Shown here: in pieces, positions 1 through 7,320 of the stretch | How the letters are laid out: each line of letters opens with the position of its first letter | Position numbering within the stretch: the first letter of the stretch is position 1 | Origin: Desulfobacterales bacterium | GTDB lineage: Bacteria > Desulfobacterota > Desulfobacteria > Desulfobacterales > JAFDCJ01 | Length of the DNA stretch: 39,550 nucleotides | Reading direction: 5' to 3' | NCBI GenBank assembly: GCA_030066155.1 | Contig: JASJCE010000002.1 | Coordinates: 1-39,550, forward strand | Notes under the pieces: model-generated | Databases searched by the model: none | Told to the model about the DNA's origin: nothing | The model's input: only the letters and a program-made list of their open reading frames with translations | Program-made: the position numbers and the translations under genes

Positions 1-366
1 ATTCAAATTAAAGGGTTGGGTTGGATAGAAACTACCGGGGATTAAACGGTTGATCAATAAATGATAATGTTTCCTGAAATAACACGCGATTGCTTTCATA
101 TATTACTGGCTACTGGATGCTCGATACTGGATGCTCGATGCTCGATGCTGGCTACTGGCTACTCGATACTGGATACTGGATGCGACTCCCATTGAATATT
201 GAAAAGTAAAGATTGAAGATTTCTTGAGGTCGCTTCCCACCGTATCGGTTCTTTTACGCTTTGCTCTATGCGCTATGCTCTCTGCCCTCCAATCCCGGAT
301 GTCGGGGTTATTTTAAATCCAAAATCCGCATTGCAAAATCCGAAATTGAAGTCCCCGTGTCCCGGT
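1..366. other. Gene-free left edge with short-unit repeats
   Basis: I see no gene here. The segment contains a degenerate tandem array at about 101-182 and AT-rich sequence with ATTGAA-type units around 190-225. The MBL-hydrolase gene, read leftward, ends at 367, so this is its downstream flank. No clear terminator hairpin with a T-run was found. Confidence 0.6.
101..182. repeat. Degenerate tandem array (TACTGG / ATGCTCGA units)
   Basis: About ten imperfect copies of 7-8 bp units such as TACTGGATGCTCGA and GGCTACTGGCTACTCGA run head to tail. Units vary by single bases, so this is a decayed or slippage-driven minisatellite rather than a CRISPR array: there are no spacers. Arrays of similar design but different unit sequence occur in other spacers of this window. 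Confidence 0.75.
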
Positions 367-1206
367 CTATAGTTCAAATACCATATCAGCGGCAGCTCCG
401 ATACACTTCAGACTGCTTCCTTTCGCGGTGATACGTTTTTGGCAATCCCCGACGATGAGGTCCATCTCGCTATCGGTTCGTTCCTGGTTCAAATGAAAGA
501 GCCCCAGTTGACTTACCTTCGCCGTCAGCGCCAGTTCAAGGGCATCGGTATAAACCGAGTGTCCCCATTCGATGAAGGTTTGATACTCCTCAGGGGTGTA
601 TTCGCCGTCATGTATCAGCAAGTCAGCTCCCCTGGAGAATGCCGCGTAATCCTTAAACGTACGTCCGCCGGGGTGAATATATCCCAGCTCGTTGTCAGTT
701 AAGAAGACAAATGTTTTATCGTCCTCGATGAACTTGTAGCCGCTTCCGCCATTCGGGTGGCTGAGTGCAATCGGCATAACGCTGACCGAGCCAATTTCAA
801 ACTCTGTCGGACTGGCATCCTGGTACAATATTTGGGCCGTGATGTCCGCGTACTTGACCGGAAAATTCGGAGGGGCCATCACCTTGGAAAGCATGGTCTC
901 GACAAATTTGCTGTGAAACGGGCAGGGGTATATGCGTATAGTTGATTTCTTAAAATAGAGGGGCTTGAAGAAGGGGAAGCCCATCAGGTGATCCCAATGG
1001 GCATGGGTGAAGATAAAGTTGAGGTCGTAGCAGTTTTCATCGGCCAGCAAATTGCCAAGTTTACGGATACCGGTGCCAGCATCGATAATGATCACGTCAC
1101 CACTTTTGGATCGAATCTCGACGCAGGTCGTGTCGCCTCCGTATTTCAAAAAATCCTTGCCCGAAACCGGTATCGATCCTCTCGAACCCCAGATTTTTAT
1201 GATCAT
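367..1206 (-). CDS. MBL-fold metallo-hydrolase
   Basis: A 279-residue metallo-beta-lactamase-fold protein, probably a cytoplasmic hydrolase of a phosphodiester or similar substrate. The HxHxDH zinc motif is THAHWDH (H68, H70, D72, H73). Further metal-ligand candidates are H150 (ALSHP), D171 (FLTDNE) and H216 (WGHS), followed by H238. The N-terminus KIWGSRGSIPVSG and the early GGDTTC segment resemble the PhnP/cyclic-nucleotide phosphodiesterase-like branch; this is a family impression, and the substrate cannot be read. AAGGA lies 5 bases upstream of the ATG. It is the last gene of a leftward run and starts 105 bp after the PrmA-like gene, so co-transcription is possible. No signal peptide is visible. 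Confidence 0.85.
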   Translation of the reverse strand: MIIKIWGSRGSIPVSGKDFLKYGGDTTCVEIRSKSGDVIIIDAGTGIRKLGNLLADENCYDLNFIFTHAHWDHLMGFPFFKPLYFKKSTIRIYPCPFHSKFVETMLSKVMAPPNFPVKYADITAQILYQDASPTEFEIGSVSVMPIALSHPNGGSGYKFIEDDKTFVFLTDNELGYIHPGGRTFKDYAAFSRGADLLIHDGEYTPEEYQTFIEWGHSVYTDALELALTAKVSQLGLFHLNQERTDSEMDLIVGDCQKRITAKGSSLKCIGAAADMVFEL

Positions 1207-1311
1207 ACGTATCCTTGAAACTTGAGATTGGTTCGTTATTTGGCACCTGGAAATAGCGTCTTCATCTCTGCACGCAACAGATCAATCAGGCAGGCTTTGA
1301 GGGATCCAAGG

Positions 1312-2187
1312 TCAATTTTGCACTACCTTGCCATAAATTGTATGCCAAATTCCGTCTTTAGTCCATTGCTTTAATGTGTTGACCGGATAGCTCTGGAGTT
1401 TATTGAGAATGTGCTTTGATTCTCCTCGCAACAGACCGGATAAAATGAATCGTTTTTTGGCAAGAAACCCTCTGGATTCGACCAATAGCTGCATGACGTC
1501 AAAGTGAATGTTGGCGATCAGAAGATCAGCGTGGCAGGTGATCATCTCCTCAGCGCGTCCCTGTATGATAAGCACCCGATTCTGCAGTTGGTTGAGATAC
1601 ACATTTCGATTGGCGGTTTCAGCCGCCAGCGGATTCAGATCCACCCCGATGACGGCTCGAGCTCCAACCCGGGCCGCCGCTAGGGCCAGCAGGCCGGTAC
1701 CGGTGCCGAGATCCACTGCCGTAAAATTCGTCAATGCACCGGCAGCTAATTCAATTGCTTCCAAACATTCTCGGGTTGTTGGGTGGGTACCGGTTCCAAA
1801 TACCAGTCCGGGATCCAGCGAGATCGGCGACAAGCGGTCGTCGGCCTCATGAAAACGGTTGGCTTCCTGCCAGGGCGGCATGATCCGAAAAGCACCGTGT
1901 TCAAAAGACTCAACGGTTTCGCCCAGCCATTGGTCGTACGGCATTTGATAGTAGTCTAGCAACTTCAACTGAGGTTGACGTTGCAACAGCGATTCGATTT
2001 GGCGATCAGCGGGGCTTGAGAAAAAAAGAACCGAATCTTCCCCTTCTTCCCAGTTGCCGATAAAATCATCCTGAACTATTCGATTGTCCGGCGTCAAACG
2101 ACCATTGAGATAGTAAATAAAGAGATTGTCGTACGGACAAATTCCAATTTGGCCCGGACTATTCTGATGATTGCGGGGGCGTCTCAT
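1312..2187 (-). CDS. prmA: PrmA-like class I SAM methyltransferase (ribosomal protein L11 methyltransferase)
   Basis: A protein of about 291 residues, close to the usual PrmA length. The family segment GTGTHPTT is at about 131-138, the SAM-binding glycine loop DLGTGTG at 159-165, and an acidic VDLNP after the next strand. Where PrmA enzymes carry an NI(L)A-P substrate/catalytic motif, this protein has ANIHFDV (about 225-231), so the target may not be L11. The first ~60 residues are also divergent. The ATG at 2187 has no clear Shine-Dalgarno; an upstream TTG at 2205 is the alternative. Either start lies inside the 3' end of the CBS-protein gene (stop at 2159), which suggests translational coupling. 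The family call is fairly firm; the substrate is inferred. Confidence 0.75.
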   Translation of the reverse strand: MRRPRNHQNSPGQIGICPYDNLFIYYLNGRLTPDNRIVQDDFIGNWEEGEDSVLFFSSPADRQIESLLQRQPQLKLLDYYQMPYDQWLGETVESFEHGAFRIMPPWQEANRFHEADDRLSPISLDPGLVFGTGTHPTTRECLEAIELAAGALTNFTAVDLGTGTGLLALAAARVGARAVIGVDLNPLAAETANRNVYLNQLQNRVLIIQGRAEEMITCHADLLIANIHFDVMQLLVESRGFLAKKRFILSGLLRGESKHILNKLQSYPVNTLKQWTKDGIWHTIYGKVVQN

Positions 2188-2851
2188 TTTTCGGCAACTG
2201 ATCAAGATACCATTCCATTGGATCCAGGAGCTTAAACCCGAGGCCCTGCAGCTTTTTCTTCACGTGGACCACGTTGAGCGTCAACAGGTACGTAAAAACC
2301 GCCCGCTTATTTTCTTCCCAGTAGCGGGCAACTAGGACACTGCCAAAAGAGATGTTTTCTTCGGTGATGGCATCGACGATTTTTTTCAACTGTCCAACCT
2401 GCTCCTCAACCAGCACACACAGCAGCGTGCCGGGTTCACCGATTCCGAGCACATTGATAAATGCCCGCAACAAATCCCGAACCGAAATTATACCCGTTAA
2501 CCGCTTGTTATCATCGATGACCGGCAGTGCTCCGACCTTCGAATTCTGGATCAACAGCAGGGCATCCTGGATCGTATAGGTCGGGGAGATGGTGATCGGG
2601 TCTCGGGTCATTATATCGCTCACTTTAAGCGCGCTGATTTTTTCCTTTGCACCTTGCGGGTCTTCATAAAATTCGTACGGCAAGGCACTTCTAATATCTC
2701 TGTCGGTCACGACTCCGATGAGTTGCTGGTCGCTGTCGGTAATGGGCAGGTGGCGAATTTTATTCGCCGCCATCAATTCTTGAGCATCAAGTATACCTGC
2801 TTCTTGATCCACCGTAATGACTTTGCGGGTCATGGATCTGGAAACAAACAT
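2159..2851 (-). CDS. Tandem CBS-domain protein with C-terminal ACT-like domain (AcuB-like)
   Basis: A 230-residue cytoplasmic regulator. CBS1 spans about 7-60 (MTRKVITV, then IGVVTDRDIR) and CBS2 about 80-135 (MTRDPITI, then LTGIISVRDLL). Residues about 140-210 form an ACT-like segment (LLCVLVEEQVGQLKKIV). This order matches AcuB-type proteins, in which adenine nucleotides bind CBS pairs. The next gene upstream encodes an AcuC-type deacetylase, and in Bacillus acuB and acuC are neighbours that affect acetate/acetoin use; a role in acetyl-CoA metabolism is inferred from that pairing. The start is set by ATG at 2851; the 80-bp gap to the deacetylase contains CAAC/AACC-type short repeats. Confidence 0.8.
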   Translation of the reverse strand: MFVSRSMTRKVITVDQEAGILDAQELMAANKIRHLPITDSDQQLIGVVTDRDIRSALPYEFYEDPQGAKEKISALKVSDIMTRDPITISPTYTIQDALLLIQNSKVGALPVIDDNKRLTGIISVRDLLRAFINVLGIGEPGTLLCVLVEEQVGQLKKIVDAITEENISFGSVLVARYWEENKRAVFTYLLTLNVVHVKKKLQGLGFKLLDPMEWYLDQLPKNETPPQSSE

Positions 2852-2931
2852 GGTCCCCCCTCTATAATTGAGTTTATGTCGAACTTTAATTTCCCAATCA
2901 ACAAATCAACTATTCAACCATTTAACCAAAA

Positions 2932-3882
2932 CTAACCGTTTAACAGGATTTCGACGTGGCTGGCCGCGAGTTCCGGCAGGCGTCTGAGACAGTAGCCGCC
3001 TTCGAGTACGGAAATGATTCTGCCTTTGGCAGAATGTCGGGCCATTTCCATTATCGTTTTCATTATCCAGGAAAAGCCATCGGTGGACAAATTAATGTCT
3101 GACATTTCATCGTCTTTGTGCGCGTCAAATCCGGCTGAGACCAGAATGACTTCCGGATTGAATTCTCTAAAGGCCGGCACAAGGTCTTTTTGAACAAGAT
3201 CCATATACTCCTTGTCCCCCTGTCCCGGCAATACCGGTGAGTTCTTGGTAAAACCGAATCCAAAATCTTTGCCGTTTTCAAACTCGCGGCCCGTTCCGGG
3301 ATAGGCAAATGACGGGTGCTCATGGATGGAGTAGTAGTATACCGTCGAATCCCCTTCGAATATATGCTGGGTTCCGTTGCCGTGGTGCACGTCAAAATCG
3401 ATGATTCCCACCCTTGAAATTCGATACTGTTTCTGCAGATAACGGGCGGCAACCGCGACGTTATTGAAATAGCAGAATCCCATGGCCTTGTTCGTTTCGG
3501 CATGATGTCCGGGGGGTCTGACGGCACAGAAGGCGTTGTCCAGAGTGCCGTCCATTACCCTGTCGGCTGCATCCAGGATTCCGCCGACCGCCAGTAGCGC
3601 AATCTCATATGTCCTGGAACACATTTGATTATCCGGGCTGTCAAACCTGTTTTCTCCAGCCTGACAAGCTTTTTCAAAGCGCTCGATGTACGGCCGGTCA
3701 TGTACCAGTTCGATCCATTTGAGATCGGCCGGACTGGCGGATAACGGAATCAGCTTTGGCAGCAGACCGGCCGCCTCGATACCCTGGTAAATGCGGACCA
3801 GGCGGGTCGGTACTTCAGGATGGTAGTTGCCGGTTTCATGCTGCTGATACCGCTCATCGTGTAAGTAGCCTGTTTTATTCAT
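2932..3882 (-). CDS. Histone deacetylase family protein (AcuC-like deacylase)
   Basis: A 316-residue zinc-dependent deacylase of the HDAC/AcuC/AphA superfamily with a complete active site: H126-H127 in RPPGHHAE, zinc ligands D164 and H166 in DFDVHHGNG, D253 in SAGFDAH, and the transition-state tyrosine Y297 in LEGGYCL. The bacterial members known to me deacetylate acetyl-CoA synthetase (AcuC) or acetylpolyamines. The start codon overlaps the stop of the CooC-like gene by four bases (ATGA), so translation is coupled. The AcuB-like gene lies 80 bp downstream. No signal peptide is visible, so it should act in the cytoplasm. The fold and activity class are firm; the substrate is inferred. Confidence 0.88.
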   Translation of the reverse strand: MNKTGYLHDERYQQHETGNYHPEVPTRLVRIYQGIEAAGLLPKLIPLSASPADLKWIELVHDRPYIERFEKACQAGENRFDSPDNQMCSRTYEIALLAVGGILDAADRVMDGTLDNAFCAVRPPGHHAETNKAMGFCYFNNVAVAARYLQKQYRISRVGIIDFDVHHGNGTQHIFEGDSTVYYYSIHEHPSFAYPGTGREFENGKDFGFGFTKNSPVLPGQGDKEYMDLVQKDLVPAFREFNPEVILVSAGFDAHKDDEMSDINLSTDGFSWIMKTIMEMARHSAKGRIISVLEGGYCLRRLPELAASHVEILLNG

Positions 3883-4628
3883 ACCATTATTTTCTCGAAT
3901 ATTTTGAATGCGGCCTGCACGGACGGGCTGTTTTCCGGCATCTCAATGGTCGGCTGGCCGTTAAAATCATAGTTATAGACGGTCTCATCTTCGGGTACGG
4001 TTCCGGCCAGCTCAAGGCCGGCTGTGTCAATCATTTCCAGCGCTTTTTCGGATAGTCCGTTTTTGACCTGGTTAATGACAACGTAACTTTTGCCAACGCC
4101 GATATTCAGGCTGCGGGCCAGGTCGTCGATGCGCAGGGCAGCCTGCAGTCCGCGTCGGGACGTGTCTGCGACGATCAACAGGATATCGACATTCTTTGTC
4201 GTCAGGCGGCTGATATGCTCCATGCCGGCCTCGTTGTCCATGACAATATACGGGTAGTTATTGGCGAGTCTCTCCATAAAGCCGGCCAGCAGTGAATTGG
4301 CTGCGCAATAGCAACCGGCACCTTCGGGTTGGCCCATCACAACCAGGTCAAATCCGGGTGCCTCTATCATGCATTCTTCCAATTTCATTTCCATAAAAAT
4401 GTCTTTGGTCATGCCGCCCGGGACGACGCCTTTTTTCATATCCTCCCGGGCGTTACCAAGGGTGTCTTTAACTTCTAATCCCAGGACTTCATTAAAATTC
4501 GCGTTGCAATCAGCATCGACAGCAAGAATCGGTGTTTTGCTATGCCTGACTAAATATTTTACCAGCAATCCGGCCATGGTGGTTTTACCGCTTCCGCCCT
4601 TGCCGGCCAGTGCAATTGTGTAGGGCAT
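3879..4628 (-). CDS. CooC/AcsF-type nickel-insertion ATPase (CODH maturation)
   Basis: A 249-residue MinD/ParA-type P-loop ATPase. The deviant Walker A is GKGGSGKTT (9-17), the switch-I-like segment is DADCN (38-42), the CxC pair GCYCA supplies C106 and C108, and Walker B is VMDNEAG around D131. The CxC pair between the switch region and Walker B is the nickel-binding hallmark of CooC, which forms a metal-bridged dimer and loads Ni into carbon monoxide dehydrogenase; AcsF is the acetyl-CoA synthase homologue. No CODH/ACS structural gene is in the window. It is the first gene of a leftward run and overlaps the deacetylase gene by four bases. Its leader is crowded with GGTTCTGGG-type repeats from 4651. 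Confidence 0.88.
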   Translation of the reverse strand: MPYTIALAGKGGSGKTTMAGLLVKYLVRHSKTPILAVDADCNANFNEVLGLEVKDTLGNAREDMKKGVVPGGMTKDIFMEMKLEECMIEAPGFDLVVMGQPEGAGCYCAANSLLAGFMERLANNYPYIVMDNEAGMEHISRLTTKNVDILLIVADTSRRGLQAALRIDDLARSLNIGVGKSYVVINQVKNGLSEKALEMIDTAGLELAGTVPEDETVYNYDFNGQPTIEMPENSPSVQAAFKIFEKIMV

Positions 4629-4650
4629 TTGTATTGTTTCCTTTCCAAAA

Positions 4651-4721
4651 AGGGTTCAAAGGTTCTGGGTTTAAGGGTTCTGGGTTCAGAGGTTCAGGGT
4701 TCAAGGTTCTGGGTTCACGGG
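4651..4721. repeat. GGTTCTGGGTTCA tandem array (inverted partner at 4945-4980)
   Basis: Roughly nine imperfect copies of an 8-bp GGTTCTGG/GGTTCAGG unit. A complementary array (GGAACCTTTGAACGCCGAAC and neighbours) lies at 4945-4980, so a transcript could fold back over about 330 nt. An open frame through the array reads as Gly-Ser-Gly-Phe repeats and is rejected as a gene. Confidence 0.7.
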
Positions 4722-4898
4722 TTTATCATCCAGATTTTATAATCTTATATAAAAATACACATGGTTTGAACAGCGAACCGCAGAATATCGAACAAGAAAT
4801 ATCGAATGATGAAGTGTGGAATCACTTCGCTCTGACTATTTCAGATGAATAAAAATCGATAGAATACCTTTCAATTTATTCAGTGCAAAAACTTTTTT

Positions 4899-4931
4899 TG
4901 CGCTTTTTTGCGCCTTTTTGCGGCTATATCA
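4899..4931. repeat. GCGC/T-rich dispersed module, copy 1
   Basis: The sequence TTTTTTGCGCCTTTTTGCGG followed by CTATATCAAAA recurs at 25861-25900 in the same orientation and at about 20931-20958 inverted. It is intergenic in all three places. Confidence 0.7.
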
Positions 4932-5361
4932 AAATTGAAACAGAAAACCCGGAACCTTTGAACGCCGAACCTGAAACCCAAATTTAACATATGAATTCAA
5001 AAACCTGCTGTCCACCAGCAAACGGTTTAAACAATTAGGTCAGATTAGATCAACAGTCAAGTAACTTTTGGCGTAGTCAATCGGGATTTATGTCAAAATC
5101 CCATATTAACATATATTCAAAAGCTTAGAATGCGCTGAAGCGCTATTCGACCGATCTGGCGGACTTCATATTTCTTGCAAAGCCCCCTAGCTTGTGCTAA
5201 TCCATCCCAGATTGTCTCCAAAAAATATGGAACTGGTAGCTGCTCAGACGAGCTATTCCGGGTTGGTGCCGAACAGAAACCCATGATAAGATAAAATGTT
5301 AATAATATTTACTATTTGAATATTCCTGATTTATCAACTATACTGGCCATTGGAGGAAAAA

Positions 5362-6516
5362 ATGGATTTTGAGCTGACCAAATCGCAAAAAGAGATACAA
5401 AAAGCCGCCAGAGAATTTGCCAAGGGTGAATTCGATAAAGAGTTGGCCCTTGAACTGGATCGAACCCATGAATTCCCGACGAAGATTTGGAAAAAGGCAG
5501 CTGATTTGGGATTTATCGGGGTCCACTATCCGGAGAAGTATTCCGGGCAGGATCTCGGAGTCCTCGAAAATATCATTATCGCCGATGAATTTTGTGCCCG
5601 GGATTCCTCCATCGGCAGCGCCGTTATTCTGGCCAATTTTGCATCCGAGTGCATTTTGCGGTTCGGCAGCGAAGAGCAGAAGGGAAAATACCTTCCAGCC
5701 GTGGCCGAAGGGCGAATGCTTTCCTCCGGTGCATTTACCGAACCGGATCATGGCTCTGACATCACATCGTTGGATACGATTGCCGTCCGGGAAGGCGATG
5801 AATGGGTGATCAACGGCACCAAGACATTCATCACCAATGGCGGGATGGCCGGATTTTACTGCACCATGTGCCAGACAGATGCGGACATACAGCCGTCCTA
5901 TCGCGGCATCAGTCTGATCCTGGTTGAAGCCGAGCGGGAAGGGCTGACTGCCACCGATATCGGTGATAAGATGGGAATCCATTTGATGGCGACAGCCGAA
6001 ATCAACTATAAAGATGTGCGCGTGCCGGTTACCAATCTTATCGGAAAAGAAGGCCGGGGCTTTTACCAGGTTCTCGAATTTTTCGACGAAAGCCGTATTC
6101 TGGTTGCTGCACAGGCCCTGGGTACCGCTCAGGGAGCCTATAACCGTGCCCTGGCATACGTCAAACAGCGTGAGCAGTTCGGCCGCAAGATCGCCCAATT
6201 CCAGGTGACCCAGCATAAACTGGCCGACATGGCCACCAAGATCGAGCTTGCCAGATTGATTACCTATAAAGCGGCCTGGAATTTTGATCAGGGCCGTATT
6301 GACCCAAAATTGACGTCAATGGCAAAAATGTACGCTGCACGCACGGCGGTGGAGGTGGCGGATGAGGCCATTCAACTATTGGGTGGATATGGCTACATGA
6401 CCGAGTACGAAGTGGAGCGGTTCTATCGGGATGCCAAGATCTGCGAAATTTACGAAGGCACCAAGGAAATCCAGAAAAATACGATCGCCAGCTCGGTCCT
6501 CGGTAAAGTTAAATAA
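5362..6516 (+). CDS. Acyl-CoA dehydrogenase
   Basis: A 384-residue FAD-dependent acyl-CoA dehydrogenase that forms the alpha,beta double bond of an acyl-CoA. FAD/substrate motifs are AFTEPDHGSD (124-133) and WVINGTKTFITNG (148-160); the C-terminal helical domain holds RxQFG-type REQFGRKI (270-277), QLLGGYGY and the catalytic-base candidate E365 in EIYEGTKEIQ, the position used by short- and branched-chain enzymes. The ATG at 5362 is chosen over an in-frame TTG at 5350 because GGAGG lies 5 bases ahead of it. Electrons would pass to an electron-transferring flavoprotein, which is not encoded here. The phasin-like gene follows 24 bp downstream. Chain-length specificity cannot be read by eye. Confidence 0.93.
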   Translation: MDFELTKSQKEIQKAAREFAKGEFDKELALELDRTHEFPTKIWKKAADLGFIGVHYPEKYSGQDLGVLENIIIADEFCARDSSIGSAVILANFASECILRFGSEEQKGKYLPAVAEGRMLSSGAFTEPDHGSDITSLDTIAVREGDEWVINGTKTFITNGGMAGFYCTMCQTDADIQPSYRGISLILVEAEREGLTATDIGDKMGIHLMATAEINYKDVRVPVTNLIGKEGRGFYQVLEFFDESRILVAAQALGTAQGAYNRALAYVKQREQFGRKIAQFQVTQHKLADMATKIELARLITYKAAWNFDQGRIDPKLTSMAKMYAARTAVEVADEAIQLLGGYGYMTEYEVERFYRDAKICEIYEGTKEIQKNTIASSVLGKVK

Positions 6517-6540
6517 GCGCAAAACTGAAAGGAGTATGAC

Positions 6541-6870
6541 ATGCCGGACATTAAGGATACCCCCGAATTCTTAAAAAAAGCCATGCTGGCGGGTGTCGGC
6601 CTGGCCCTGAAAACCTGGGATGAGGTTGAGGATTTTACCAAAGAATTGGTCGAAAAAGGTAAAATGGGTGAAAAGGAAGGCAATAAATTTTTGAAAGACC
6701 TGCAGAGCCGGTATGATGATACGCAAAAAAAACTGGAATCGCGGGTCGAGAAAACCGTGAAGGAATTTTTGAAAAAGGCGAATGTCGTCACCTCCGACGA
6801 ATTGAAAGCGGTTAAAAAAGAGATCAGAGATTTGAAAAAGATGATCAGCAGCGAAAAGGAAGGCAATTAG
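6541..6870 (+). CDS. Phasin-like coiled-coil protein (PhaF/COG3937 type)
   Basis: A 109-residue, highly charged helical protein without signal peptide or membrane segment. The N-terminal ~30 residues (FLKKAMLAGVGLALKTWDEV) form an amphipathic helix, followed by a KELVEKGKMGEKEG turn and a heptad-like coiled coil to the C-terminus. This pattern is typical of phasin-superfamily proteins that coat polyhydroxyalkanoate granules or act as their regulators. AAAGGAG precedes the ATG. It follows the acyl-CoA dehydrogenase by 24 bp, so the two are probably co-transcribed. A direct link to PHA is an inference; no canonical PHA synthase gene is adjacent, although a PhaC-like DUF3141 gene occurs at 32635. 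Confidence 0.75.
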   Translation: MPDIKDTPEFLKKAMLAGVGLALKTWDEVEDFTKELVEKGKMGEKEGNKFLKDLQSRYDDTQKKLESRVEKTVKEFLKKANVVTSDELKAVKKEIRDLKKMISSEKEGN

Positions 6871-7320
6871 TCAGTAATTTTGTATCTATAGCCTTCGGCT
6901 TTCTTTACGCTCTAATTGTAGCAGACAACAATAATTGGAATACTGGAATACTGGAATGCTGGAATATTGGAATACGTGACATTCAGGGTTTAGCGCCTCC
7001 TGTGTATTCCATGTATTTTGACAAGCAGAAAAAAACGCATGAGTCATTTTCCGCAGTAGTACCCAAATTCCCACCTTCCATTATTCCATCTTTTCATGTA
7101 CATCGGCACTCATACCGGTGACTAATCCGCCTGTGGTTGAACTATCCTGGAATTACGGCATCTTTTTAATTTTAAAATTGATTGACATCCTTAATTTTAG
7201 GCATTTTAGGCATTTTAAATTTTAGGCACTTATGAGAGCAGCCTTACGGGCTTGTAAACCTTACATGACTGTTGAGGCCTTCAAACAACCAAATAATCCA
7301 TTAAACCATCAACTGCTTTC
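6871..7320. other. 450-bp spacer with short direct repeats
   Basis: No gene supported. A TGGAATAC array lies at 6933-6977, and three direct copies of TTTTAGGCA lie at 7195-7203, 7204-7212 and 7220-7228. A TTGACA hexamer at 7181-7186 could be a -35 box for the downstream kinase-like gene, but I see no good -10 at the right distance. A short AGCC-TTC-GGCT stem followed by a T-rich run at about 6892-6906 may be a weak terminator for the phasin gene. Confidence 0.5.
6933..6977. repeat. TGGAATAC tandem array
   Basis: Five imperfect head-to-tail copies of an 8-bp TGGAATAC/TGGAATGC unit. It belongs to the same class as the other short-unit arrays in this window but has its own unit sequence. Confidence 0.7.

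Larger units (their letters stand above)
4629..5361. other. 733-bp divergent spacer rich in repeats
   Basis: No convincing gene. The left part has a GGTTCTGGGTTCA array (4651-4721) matched by an inverted counterpart at 4945-4980. Between them lie an ATCGATAGAATACC motif (4855-4868) shared with 9250-9263 and a GCGC/T-rich module (4899-4931). The right part, 4985-5361, is AT-rich unique sequence that must hold the promoter of the acyl-CoA dehydrogenase gene; I cannot place -35 and -10 boxes confidently. Confidence 0.6.

Noticed and set aside
101-182. Possible CRISPR array
   Set aside because: Units are 7-8 bp, adjacent and degenerate, with no unique spacers and no cas genes in the window.
4610-4852. 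Plus-strand open frame with Gly-Ser-Gly-Phe repeats
   Set aside because: It is a translation of the GGTTCTGGG array; there is no ribosome-binding site or recognisable domain.
5338-6216. Long minus-strand frame of 292 codons
   Set aside because: It is antisense to a well-supported acyl-CoA dehydrogenase gene and has no family motif.
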